From CAZERT01 sp964630015 (GTDB taxonomy: Bacteria > Patescibacteriota > Microgenomatia > UBA10105 > UBA927): 37,050 bases of DNA. Of the stretch, positions 7,843 through 15,099 are shown piece after piece. The stretch lies in NCBI GenBank assembly GCA_964630015.1, contig CAZVTJ010000003.1, forward strand, positions 1 through 37,050, given 5' to 3'. Numbering within the stretch: the first letter of the stretch is position 1; every line of letters begins with the position of its first letter. Both the position numbers and the translations under genes were made by a program. The notes beneath the pieces were generated by a model that was not told where the DNA came from, did not search any database, and saw only the letters and a program-made list of their open reading frames with translations.

Positions 7843-9741
7843 ATGGCAAAAATTATCGGTATTGATCTTGGAACAACCAATTCCTGCGTTGCAGTCATGG
7901 AAGGCGGTGCACCGAAGGTCATTTTTTCGGCAGAGGGACGCAATGTCATTCCCTCCGTGGTTGATCCGTCAAAAAATATTGTCGGAGATGTAGCAAAACG
8001 GCAGGTGGTTATTCACCCTAAGGATACGGTATTTTCCGTAAAACGCCTGATGGGTCGGAAATTTTCCGATTCCAGCGTGCAATCGGATATGAAATGGCTT
8101 CCGTACACCGTAAAATCCGGCGCGAACGATATGGCGGTTGTGGAGGTTGGAGGGAAAAAATATACGCCGCAGGAAATATCGGCAAAAATTCTGGCAAAGA
8201 TAAAGGCTGACGCGGAAAAATATCTGGGTGAACCCGTCAAACAGGCTGTTATTACGGTTCCGGCATATTTTGATGATAGTGAGCGCCAAGCCACAAAACA
8301 GGCTGGTGAAATTGCAGGTTTGGAAGTGCTTCGGATTCTTAATGAACCCACAGCTGCAGCTCTTGCATACGGACTGGACAAGAAAAACGTACACACGATA
8401 GCCGTGTATGATTTGGGTGGCGGGACGTTTGATATTTCCATCCTGGAACTCGGGGATGGCGTCTACGAAGTAAAAGCGACCAATGGTGATACCCATTTGG
8501 GCGGCGATGATTTTGACAAGAAATTGGTCGATTATCTTGCGGATGAATTCCAGAAAGAACAAAACGTCGATCTGCGTAAAGACCCGCAGGCACTCCAAAG
8601 ACTCCGCGATGCGGCTGAAAAGGCAAAGATAGAACTTTCTTCTTCCCTGGAAGCGGAAGTAAATCTTCCCTTTATTACACAAGGAAAGGACGGGCCGCTT
8701 CATTTCGTTACGAAAGTCACGCGGGCTAAGTTCGAGTCGCTTGTTGAAGACCTGATCAAAAAGTCCATCGAACCGGTGAAAAAGTGTTTGGCGGACGCAA
8801 AAGTAAACGCCAAGGATATCGGCGAAGTCGTGATGGTCGGCGGTATGACCCGGATGCCAAAAGTATACGAAACCGTCAAGGAATTCTTCGGAAAAGATCC
8901 AAACCGGAGTGTAAATCCGGATGAAGTTGTTGCGGTTGGTGCGGCAGTTCAAGCTGGAGTATTGGCAGGAGACATTAAGGACGTCGTGCTTCTTGATGTA
9001 ACGCCACTTACTCTGGGACTTGAAACATTGGGTGCGGTTTCCACACCGCTTATTCCCAGAAATACAACGGTTCCGACTTCAAAGACGGAGATATTTTCAA
9101 CCGCTGCGGACAATCAGACATCGGTTGAGATCAATGTATTGCAGGGAGAACGGTCCATGGCATCGGACAATAAATCACTGGGGCGGTTTATCCTTTCGGG
9201 GATTCCACCGGCTCCGCGCGGTGTTCCACAGGTCGAAGTGACTTTTGATATCGACGCAAACGGCATTTTAAATGTCACTGCAAAAGATAAGGCAACCGGA
9301 AAAGCATCAACGATTAAGATCACAGGATCCACGGGATTGTCCAAAGATGAAGTGGAACGGATGAAGAAGGAAGCTGAAGAACATGCATCCGAGGACGCCG
9401 CGAAAAAAGAACTCATAGAAGTGAAAAACCGCGCCGAAAACACAATCTATGTTGCCGAAAAAACGGTGAAGGATGCGGGTGATAAGGCAAAAGAGGATGA
9501 TAAAAAGGCAGTTGAGGAGAAGGTATCGGCACTCAAAAGCATTCTCGAAACCGGTACCAAAGAGGAATTGGAAACGAAAACAAACGAATTATCCGAAGCG
9601 GTGCAGAAAATCGGGTCGGCAATGTATGCTAATGGTCAGCCGCAGCAGGACGCATCCGCACAGGGTGATGGGCAAGAGAAAAAACCGGAAGATTCCGCAA
9701 AAGCCGATGCAAAAGTGGAAGAAGGACAGGTCGTAAATTAA
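7843..9741 (+). CDS. dnaK: Chaperone DnaK (Hsp70)
   Basis: The full-length 632-residue protein starts with IIGIDLGTTNSCVAVMEGG (phosphate-1 loop), has the adenosine-site region VVMVGGMTRMPKV, the interdomain linker DVVLLDVTPLTLG, a substrate-binding domain and a helical lid ending in a Gln/Lys/Asp-rich tail. DnaK binds exposed hydrophobic peptides in an ATP-driven cycle with DnaJ and GrpE. A strong ribosome site (AAAGGAG) lies 6 bases before the ATG. The gene is the third of the CIRCE-controlled operon. Confidence 0.98.
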   Translation: MAKIIGIDLGTTNSCVAVMEGGAPKVIFSAEGRNVIPSVVDPSKNIVGDVAKRQVVIHPKDTVFSVKRLMGRKFSDSSVQSDMKWLPYTVKSGANDMAVVEVGGKKYTPQEISAKILAKIKADAEKYLGEPVKQAVITVPAYFDDSERQATKQAGEIAGLEVLRILNEPTAAALAYGLDKKNVHTIAVYDLGGGTFDISILELGDGVYEVKATNGDTHLGGDDFDKKLVDYLADEFQKEQNVDLRKDPQALQRLRDAAEKAKIELSSSLEAEVNLPFITQGKDGPLHFVTKVTRAKFESLVEDLIKKSIEPVKKCLADAKVNAKDIGEVVMVGGMTRMPKVYETVKEFFGKDPNRSVNPDEVVAVGAAVQAGVLAGDIKDVVLLDVTPLTLGLETLGAVSTPLIPRNTTVPTSKTEIFSTAADNQTSVEINVLQGERSMASDNKSLGRFILSGIPPAPRGVPQVEVTFDIDANGILNVTAKDKATGKASTIKITGSTGLSKDEVERMKKEAEEHASEDAAKKELIEVKNRAENTIYVAEKTVKDAGDKAKEDDKKAVEEKVSALKSILETGTKEELETKTNELSEAVQKIGSAMYANGQPQQDASAQGDGQEKKPEDSAKADAKVEEGQVVN

Positions 9742-9814
9742 TCAGAATTCATAATGTCTATTTAGGAATTTTGAAACAGAGAAAAGAAATGTAAATAAAG
9801 GGTACTATTTCCGT

Positions 9815-9839
9815 AAATCCCCGGGATCACCGGGGGTTT
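9815..9839 (+). other. Strong GC hairpin between dnaK and dnaJ
   Basis: CCCCGG (9819-9824), a 5-base loop and CCGGGG (9830-9835) form a perfect 6-bp GC stem, extended by four A-T/T-G pairs to about 10 bp. It is followed by GTTTGCGG, not by a long T-run, so it is a poor terminator. It ends 20 bases before the dnaJ ATG and could be an RNA stabiliser, a processing point that separates dnaK and dnaJ levels, or a translational control element. Confidence 0.6.
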
Positions 9840-9859
9840 GCGGTTAAGCCCCGGTTTCT

Positions 9860-10750
9860 ATGGATAAAAAACGTGATTTCTATGAAGTTCTTGGGGTCGG
9901 AAAACAGGCAACTGCCGACGAGATCAAGCGTGCATACAGAAAACTTGCGCTCCAGTGGCATCCGGACCGGAATAAATCTGCGGGTGCAGAGGTTAAATTC
10001 AAAGAAATTAACGAAGCATATGCCGTGTTGTCAAACCCGGAAAAACGGGAGGCGTATGACCGGTTCGGCCACAGTGCGTTTGCGCCTGGTGGCGGCGGGG
10101 GAGCAGGAGGAAATCCGTTTGGTGGCGGGTTCGGGCAAGGTCCGTTCACCTATACATATACGACCGGTGGTGCGCCGGGGGGAAACCCGTTTTCGGATTT
10201 TATCGACCCGTTTGAAATTTTCGAACAGTTCTTCGGCGGCGGATTCGGTGGGGCGCAGCGTGGGCATCGAAGACGTGCATACGAAATATCCATATCCTTT
10301 GATGATGCGGTACACGGAATAACAAAAGAGATAACGATTCCAAAAGGAGAAGCGGGTTCCGGGTCGCTTAAGAAAACAATCAAAATTCCGGCAGGGGTGG
10401 ATACAGGATCACGGATCCGGTTTGATGATTTTGACATAGTCATTGCCGTTGAGGGAAGCTCCCGATTCAAGCGGGAAGGGGATGATATTATCGTTGAACA
10501 TCCGATTTCATTTTCCAAAGCGTCGCTTGGCGGGATAGAAGAAGTTCCCACAATAGACGGTACGGTGAAAATCAGGATCCCGTCCGGAACCCAACCGGGA
10601 ACGCTTATCCGGCTTCGCGGTCAGGGGGTGCCACGCCTTCAGGGAAACGGAAAAGGGGATGAATACGTGAAAATTACACTACAAGTTCCAACCCGGCTCA
10701 CACGTAGGCAAAAAGAACTTCTTACCGAACTTGAAGGAAGTTTTGACTGA
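9860..10750 (+). CDS. DnaJ-family co-chaperone without zinc finger (CbpA-like)
   Basis: The J domain (about 1-70) carries the essential HPD at residues 34-36 (LQWHPDRN). A Gly/Phe-rich linker spans about 75-115, followed by the two C-terminal beta domains with typical class-B features (VHGITKEITIP, VPTIDGTVKIRIPSGTQPGT). The Cys-rich zinc finger of classical DnaJ is absent, and the 296-residue length fits the CbpA/class B type. It stimulates DnaK ATPase and delivers substrates. No ribosome site is obvious before the ATG; the strong hairpin 20 bases upstream may matter for its expression. The nusA promoter overlaps its stop codon. Confidence 0.92.
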   Translation: MDKKRDFYEVLGVGKQATADEIKRAYRKLALQWHPDRNKSAGAEVKFKEINEAYAVLSNPEKREAYDRFGHSAFAPGGGGGAGGNPFGGGFGQGPFTYTYTTGGAPGGNPFSDFIDPFEIFEQFFGGGFGGAQRGHRRRAYEISISFDDAVHGITKEITIPKGEAGSGSLKKTIKIPAGVDTGSRIRFDDFDIVIAVEGSSRFKREGDDIIVEHPISFSKASLGGIEEVPTIDGTVKIRIPSGTQPGTLIRLRGQGVPRLQGNGKGDEYVKITLQVPTRLTRRQKELLTELEGSFD

Positions 10751-10771
10751 AGCGCACAAGGCTGGTATACT
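10743..10771 (+). promoter_or_regulatory. nusA promoter (TTGACT-17-TATACT)
   Basis: TTGACT (10743-10748) and TATACT (10766-10771) are exactly 17 bases apart, with a TGG just before the -10 box. The -35 box overlaps the last codons of dnaJ. Transcription should start near 10778, upstream of the terminator-like hairpin described next. Confidence 0.85.
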
Positions 10772-10795
10772 ACAGATCATAAAGAGATCAAACAC

Positions 10796-10820
10796 GAGGT
10801 GGGGCAACCCGCCTTTTTTT
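10796..10820 (+). terminator. Intrinsic terminator / attenuator in the nusA leader
   Basis: GGTGGG (10798-10803), a GCAA tetraloop and CCCGCC (10808-10813) form a 6-bp stem, followed at once by seven T residues (10814-10820). This is a textbook intrinsic terminator. It lies about 20 bases after the predicted nusA transcription start and 18 bases before the nusA ATG. It can end hrcA-operon transcripts, but any transcript from the nusA promoter must also read through it. Confidence 0.85.
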
Positions 10821-10838
10821 ATAAAATAAGGAAATACT

Positions 10839-11945
10839 ATGCCAGCAACAATCAGAAGCGAATTTTCGCTCGCACTTAACCAAATCGCAACAGAACGGGG
10901 TCTTACCCCAGAAATTATTCTGGAGACCATTAAAGCAGCAGTCGTTGCTGCGTATAAAAAGGATTACGGAACGGATGAAGTGGATCAGGTAACCGCATCA
11001 GTCAATCCCGATACCGGCGAAATTAGGATTTTCAATAACGGGAAGGATGTTACGCCGCCCGGATTCGGACGGATTGCAGCCCAGACCGCCAAACAGGTCC
11101 TTCTGCAGCGCAACCGTGAAGCGGAAAAAGCGGCAGTACTTGCCGATTACCAGACGAAGATCGGCTCCATTGTTCCCGGTATGGTGCTCCGGTTTGACGG
11201 TCCGAACGTAGTTGTGGATATCGGACGGACGCAGGCATACATGCCGATTTCCGAACAGAATCAGGCAGAACGGTATCGCTTAAATGAGCGGCTGACCTTT
11301 TATGTGGAAGGAATCCGCGAAACCGCACGGGGAAACGAAATTATCGTGTCACGCGCGCATAAGGGCCTGGTGGAAGGCCTGTTCAAGCGGGAAGTGCCGG
11401 AAGTTGCCCAGGGAGCCGTTGAGCTTCGGGTAGTTGCCCGGGAGGCAGGGGGCAGAACGAAAGTTGCGGTATTTTCCGGCCAATCCGGTGTTGATCCCGT
11501 CGGATCATGCGTCGGGCAAAAAGGAGTCCGGGTTCAGGCGGTTATCAATGAACTCGGTTGCAACGAAAAAGTCGATATTATCCAATGGACCGATAATGCA
11601 AAGGAATTCATCATTGCAGCGCTTGCCCCGGCAAAAGATATTGAGGTTTCCCTTGATGATGCCACAAAAGTTGCAAGCGTTACCGTTCCGGAGGATCAAT
11701 TGTCCCTTGCCATCGGTCGTGAAGGCCAAAATGTCCGGCTTGCCTCAAAAATTACCGGCTGGAAGATCGATATAACGGGACGTGCTGGTGCTACGTCCGA
11801 AGAGAAAGGACAGGAAGAACCAAAAGAGCAAACCAACAGTGGAGACACACAAGAAGTTCAACCGGAAGTTGCCCAGGAACCACAGGAAGAAAAACAGGCA
11901 GTATCTGAAATAGTAGTCGAAACGGACAAACAGGAAAAACCGTAA
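10839..11945 (+). CDS. nusA: Transcription factor NusA
   Basis: The 368-residue product has the N-terminal polymerase-binding domain (1-105), an S1 domain (about 110-175, GSIVPGMVLRFDGPNVVVDIG), and two KH domains with the NusA signature around DPVGSCVGQKGVRVQAV and LSLAIGREGQNVRLASK. After about residue 310 it ends in a Glu/Gln-rich acidic tail of about 55 residues instead of the folded AR repeats of E. coli. NusA modulates pausing, termination and antitermination. The AAGGAAA site at 10828-10834 supports the ATG. A terminator sits between its promoter and start codon. infB follows 25 bases later. Confidence 0.97.
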   Translation: MPATIRSEFSLALNQIATERGLTPEIILETIKAAVVAAYKKDYGTDEVDQVTASVNPDTGEIRIFNNGKDVTPPGFGRIAAQTAKQVLLQRNREAEKAAVLADYQTKIGSIVPGMVLRFDGPNVVVDIGRTQAYMPISEQNQAERYRLNERLTFYVEGIRETARGNEIIVSRAHKGLVEGLFKREVPEVAQGAVELRVVAREAGGRTKVAVFSGQSGVDPVGSCVGQKGVRVQAVINELGCNEKVDIIQWTDNAKEFIIAALAPAKDIEVSLDDATKVASVTVPEDQLSLAIGREGQNVRLASKITGWKIDITGRAGATSEEKGQEEPKEQTNSGDTQEVQPEVAQEPQEEKQAVSEIVVETDKQEKP

Positions 11946-11970
11946 ATAAGAAAAAAGGTAAGGAAGATCC

Positions 11971-13467
11971 ATGACGAATGCCAAGAAACACGAAATAAAA
12001 GAAAGTGGACAAACACGGGCTCCGATTGTATCGGTACTGGGCCATGTTGACCACGGGAAAACATCGCTTCTGGATGCGATCCGCAAAACACATGTGGCCG
12101 CCAGGGAATATGGCGGAATAACCCAACACATCGGTGCATATCAGGTTGTATACCAGCCGGATAAAAAAGGTGCGCAGGCCTTCCCCATTGCCTTTATTGA
12201 TACCCCGGGCCATGAGGCATTTGCCAAGATGCGCTCGCGGGGTGCATCGGTTGCCGATATTGCGATTCTGGTAGTAGCCGCCGATGACAGCGTAAAACCC
12301 CAAACGATCGAATCGATCAAAATGATCCAGGATGCGGGAGTCTCCATGATAGTAGCGGCAAACAAAATCGATTTGCCCGGCGCCAATCTGGACAAGGTTA
12401 AAAAAGATCTGGCGCGATACGGTGTCCAGGTGGAAGGTTTTGGCGGATCAATTCCCCTTGTTGCACTGTCGGCAAAGGCGGAAACCGGAATTTCCGACCT
12501 TCTGGATATGATCGTACTGGTGTCGCAGGAGAAAAATCTTACCTATCTTCCGGATGGAGAACTGAGTGCCCATGTGATTGAAACACGGGTTGACCGAGGG
12601 AAGGGAATGGTTGCAACACTGATTCCCAAAACCGGAACGATCCGGATCGGGTCACGGTTATATGACGGCAGCACGGAGCTGGGTAAAGTCCGTGCACTGT
12701 TTGATGAAAACGGTGCGGGAGTGCGTGAGGCATACCCGGGAAAACCCGTAGAGGTGCTTGGATTTGCACACCTTCCCGGAGTCGGCACAGTCGTATCTGA
12801 TCAGGCTCATGAGCACAGTTCTACAGTTACCGCCAGTCAGGAAGTAAAGCAGGCATTTTCTTTAAACGACATACTAAAACCAATGGAAGACGTAAAACGT
12901 CTCCCGATTATCATTAAGGCGGATACTGCAGGTTCGCTTGAGGCCATTGTTGAACAGCTTTCGAAAGATGTCGATATCATTGCAACCGGTATCGGGGAAA
13001 TTGCCGAAAGCGATATACTTCTGGCAAAATCAACTGGTGCGTTTGTGGTGGGATTTAACGTAAAAGCCCCCGGTGCCATTGAAAAACTGGCCCAGCTTGA
13101 AAAAGTCGTCTACAGAACCTATACGATTATTTACGAACTGATAGACGAACTTTCCGACGTTATTGCCGGTATGGCAGAGATTTCAACAGGGGAACGGGAG
13201 CTGGGAAGCGGTACGATCTTAGCGCAATTTCCCTTTAGCGGACAGCTCGTTGCCGGTACAAAGGTGAAAGCCGGACGGCTTGCCCGCGGAGATCAGGTGA
13301 AGATCATGCGTGGCGAGGAAGAGATCGCTAAAGCAAAAATCAAATCGGTGCGCAAAGGAAAAGAAGATACGACGAAAGCGGAAGTCGGTACGGAATGCGG
13401 TATACTGTTTGACCGTTTGGTTGCATTTGAAGTCGGCGATGATATAATTGCGTTCACAACCGTATAA
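11971..13467 (+). CDS. infB: Translation initiation factor IF-2 (short form)
   Basis: G1 GHVDHGKTSLLDAIRKT is at about residue 23, followed by switch I GGITQHIGAYQV, G3 DTPGHEAF, G4 NKIDLPG and G5 SAK. Domains II, III and the fMet-tRNA-binding C-terminal domain (GTECGILFD) follow. At 498 residues it lacks the long N-terminal region found in most bacterial IF-2 (700-900 residues), keeping only the conserved GTPase core to the C2 domain. IF-2 brings initiator tRNA to the 30S subunit and promotes subunit joining. An AAGGAAG ribosome site precedes the ATG. The nusA-infB order is widely conserved. Confidence 0.97.
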   Translation: MTNAKKHEIKESGQTRAPIVSVLGHVDHGKTSLLDAIRKTHVAAREYGGITQHIGAYQVVYQPDKKGAQAFPIAFIDTPGHEAFAKMRSRGASVADIAILVVAADDSVKPQTIESIKMIQDAGVSMIVAANKIDLPGANLDKVKKDLARYGVQVEGFGGSIPLVALSAKAETGISDLLDMIVLVSQEKNLTYLPDGELSAHVIETRVDRGKGMVATLIPKTGTIRIGSRLYDGSTELGKVRALFDENGAGVREAYPGKPVEVLGFAHLPGVGTVVSDQAHEHSSTVTASQEVKQAFSLNDILKPMEDVKRLPIIIKADTAGSLEAIVEQLSKDVDIIATGIGEIAESDILLAKSTGAFVVGFNVKAPGAIEKLAQLEKVVYRTYTIIYELIDELSDVIAGMAEISTGERELGSGTILAQFPFSGQLVAGTKVKAGRLARGDQVKIMRGEEEIAKAKIKSVRKGKEDTTKAEVGTECGILFDRLVAFEVGDDIIAFTTV

Positions 13468-13508
13468 TTTTACGTTTTTTTGATACCTGCCCCACAGAAG
13501 TATCGCGT

Positions 13509-14468
13509 ATGCAAGCCACAGACATCACAAAAGTCACGGAGATTCTTACCGGGGCTAAATCCATTCTGATAGTAACCCATAGTCAACCGACGTTGGATTC
13601 GATGGGAGCAACCCTTGCGCTCTATCTTGGACTTCTTTCTATGGAAAAGGACGTTACTATTGCCTGTGCAGCTCCAATGACTGTCGGATTATCAAGTTTT
13701 GTCGGTGCGGATAAAGTGCAATCAACGGTGAAACAGAATAATTTTGTGGTTTCCCTGGATTATCAGGAAGGATCGATCGAAAAGGTAAGCTATAACATCA
13801 CGGGCAATAAATTCAATTTGGTTATTGAAGAACGACCGGGATTTGCAAGTTTTTCCGAGCAGAATGTTTCCTATAGCCGCTCCGGCGGACATGCTGACGC
13901 GGTATTTTGCGTAGGCATAGCATCGGAGGATGAAATGGGTGATATTTTTGGATCAGTGTCCGATACCATTACACAAAAACCGACGGTTATTCTTTCCAAA
14001 GATCCGGGTGTTCTTCCATTTGGGACAGTCCGTATTTCCGATAGCGAATCGTCATGCCTTACCGAGCTTACCGCAGTCTTTTTGTCGTCTTTGGGCGTAA
14101 AACTGACTCCCGATATTGCGACAAATATTTTAAACGGTATTTACGGCGCAACGGAGAGCTTCCGGTCAAAAACCATCACACCACGGGCGTTTGAGGTTGC
14201 CTCGGTATGCCTTAAAGCTGGGGGAAAACGGTTTGTTGAATTCGAACAGGAACAGGTTTTACAGTCTCCGATTCCGTTTCCGGTATCCCATAGTCAATCG
14301 GGTATACAGGCACAGGACAATTCCCGGCAAGCTCCATTAATTTCGGAAACGATACCACAGGGCAATCAACCAGCGATCACCCCAACCACAGGAAAAAAAC
14401 AGGCGCCGGAAGAGTGGCTCAAACCGAAGATTTTTAAAAGTTCGCAAAGCTCCCCCTCCCGGTCATAA
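13509..14468 (+). CDS. Degenerate DHH-family phosphoesterase-like protein
   Basis: The 319-residue protein sits where nrnA (DHH/DHHA1 oligoribonuclease) follows infB and rbfA in other bacteria. Its start (SILIVTHSQPTLDSMGATLALYLGL) aligns with the DHH motif H-x-x-P-D-x-D-x-x-G-S, but the first Asp is replaced by Thr. The region where the name-giving DHH should stand reads NLVIEERPG. Only part of the metal-binding set (His24, Asp30) remains, so catalysis is doubtful. After about residue 240 a Gln/Pro/Ser-rich tail appears disordered. No function is proven; it may be an RNA-binding or structural remnant. A weak AGAAG lies upstream of the ATG. Confidence 0.75.
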   Translation: MQATDITKVTEILTGAKSILIVTHSQPTLDSMGATLALYLGLLSMEKDVTIACAAPMTVGLSSFVGADKVQSTVKQNNFVVSLDYQEGSIEKVSYNITGNKFNLVIEERPGFASFSEQNVSYSRSGGHADAVFCVGIASEDEMGDIFGSVSDTITQKPTVILSKDPGVLPFGTVRISDSESSCLTELTAVFLSSLGVKLTPDIATNILNGIYGATESFRSKTITPRAFEVASVCLKAGGKRFVEFEQEQVLQSPIPFPVSHSQSGIQAQDNSRQAPLISETIPQGNQPAITPTTGKKQAPEEWLKPKIFKSSQSSPSRS

Positions 14469-14469
14469 G

Positions 14470-14504
14470 GGGAAAAGGGGAAGGAACGTTCCTTGTATTT
14501 TCCC
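14470..14504 (+). repeat. Palindrome and nested inverted repeat over the rpsO promoter
   Basis: AAGGAACGTTCCTT (14481-14494) is a perfect 14-base palindrome. It is flanked by an outer inverted repeat GGGAAAA (14470-14476) and TTTTCCC (14498-14504). The palindrome overlaps the first bases of the rpsO -35 box. It could be an operator for a dimeric regulator, or the RNA hairpin closing the upstream transcript, although there is no T-run directly after it. Confidence 0.6.
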
Positions 14505-14521
14505 TGTGTTTCGTGTAAAAT
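14493..14521 (+). promoter_or_regulatory. rpsO promoter (TTGTAT-17-TAAAAT)
   Basis: TTGTAT (14493-14498) and TAAAAT (14516-14521) are 17 bases apart, with TG directly before the -10 box. Transcription is expected from about 14528, giving a leader of about 42 bases that contains the hairpin at 14536-14549. Confidence 0.7.
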
Positions 14522-14535
14522 CAAAAAACATAAAC

Positions 14536-14556
14536 GAAGCGAAGGCTTCATTTTTT
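14536..14556 (+). terminator. Terminator-like hairpin in the rpsO leader
   Basis: GAAGC (14536-14540), loop GAAG and GCTTC (14545-14549) form a 5-bp stem, followed by A and six T residues. It lies between the rpsO promoter and ATG, so it may act as an attenuator or, since S15 often controls its own mRNA, as a regulatory RNA structure. The stem is short and termination may be weak. Confidence 0.55.
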
Positions 14557-14569
14557 ATTGCAAAAGGTT

Positions 14570-14932
14570 ATGGCAACAAAACGAACACAAACAAAAACCG
14601 AAAAGAAACCGGTGAAAACGCCGGCAAAAAAGACCGCTTCAAAAAAGCAGGAAGAACCGGTGATGCCCCAACCGAGCGAGGAAAAACTTTCCATTATCAG
14701 CCAATATGCGGTAAAACCCGGTGATACGGGAAGCCCTGAAGTCCAGGTTGCACTGCTGACGGCACGGATTGAAAAACTTGCCCAACACCTGAAAGCAAAT
14801 CCGTCGGATAATCATTCCAGGCGGGGTTTATTGGGTATCGTTAGTAAGCGGCGACGGCTTCTGAACTATCTTGAGTCCAAGGAAAAAGACCGCTACGAAG
14901 ACGTTATCAAAAAAATCGGTTTATCAAAATAA
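14570..14932 (+). CDS. rpsO: 30S ribosomal protein S15 with basic N-terminal extension
   Basis: The C-terminal 88 or so residues are a clear S15 (GDTGSPEVQVALLTARIEKL, SRRGLLGIVSKRRRLLNYL). S15 binds 16S rRNA and nucleates the 30S platform. The visible frame adds about 33 residues rich in Lys, Thr and Pro (TKTEKKPVKTPAKKTASKK), absent from the usual 89-residue protein. The ATG at 14570 follows AAAAGG and a predicted leader. A TTG at 14558 would add 4 residues but is poorer. pnp follows after 167 bases, the classical rpsO-pnp pair. Confidence 0.95.
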   Translation: MATKRTQTKTEKKPVKTPAKKTASKKQEEPVMPQPSEEKLSIISQYAVKPGDTGSPEVQVALLTARIEKLAQHLKANPSDNHSRRGLLGIVSKRRRLLNYLESKEKDRYEDVIKKIGLSK

Positions 14933-14993
14933 ACGTGACATTTAACATACTATTTTCTTTATCCGACTAAGGAACGCGGAGTCGAATATACCC

Positions 14994-15056
14994 TGAAGTG
15001 TGATGTCTTGAGTTTTTGGACTATTGACCCTCAAAGATTCGAGTGATCCCACTTCA
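14994..15056 (+). ncRNA. Long imperfect hairpin in the pnp leader
   Basis: TGAAGTG (14994-15000) pairs with CACTTCA (15050-15056). After a single mismatch GAT (15002-15004) pairs with ATC (15046-15048). Inside, GTCTTGAG (15005-15012) pairs with CTCAAAGAT (15030-15038) with one bulged A. A further 5-bp stem, CGACT/AGTCG, lies at 14964-14984. In E. coli the pnp leader folds into a hairpin that RNase III cuts and PNPase uses for autoregulation; this one has the right position, but the function here is inferred. Confidence 0.5.
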
Positions 15057-15099
15057 TCGGTTTTCCCCTACCGCTTCCGCCCAACGGATACATCATTGT

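Noticed and set aside
7969..8952. Open minus-strand frame of 327 codons opposite dnaK
   Set aside because: It is a shadow of the well-conserved dnaK coding sequence. The product is Phe/Arg/Cys-rich and matches no family.
9771..9808. Separate dnaJ promoter (TTGAAA ... TACTAT)
   Set aside because: The spacing is 26 bases, and AAATAA at better spacing is a poor -10 box. Read-through from the CIRCE promoter is enough.
14964..15056. Possible tRNA or riboswitch in the rpsO-pnp gap
   Set aside because: There is no cloverleaf, T-loop signature or CCA end, and I recognise no riboswitch core. A plain leader hairpin explains the structure.
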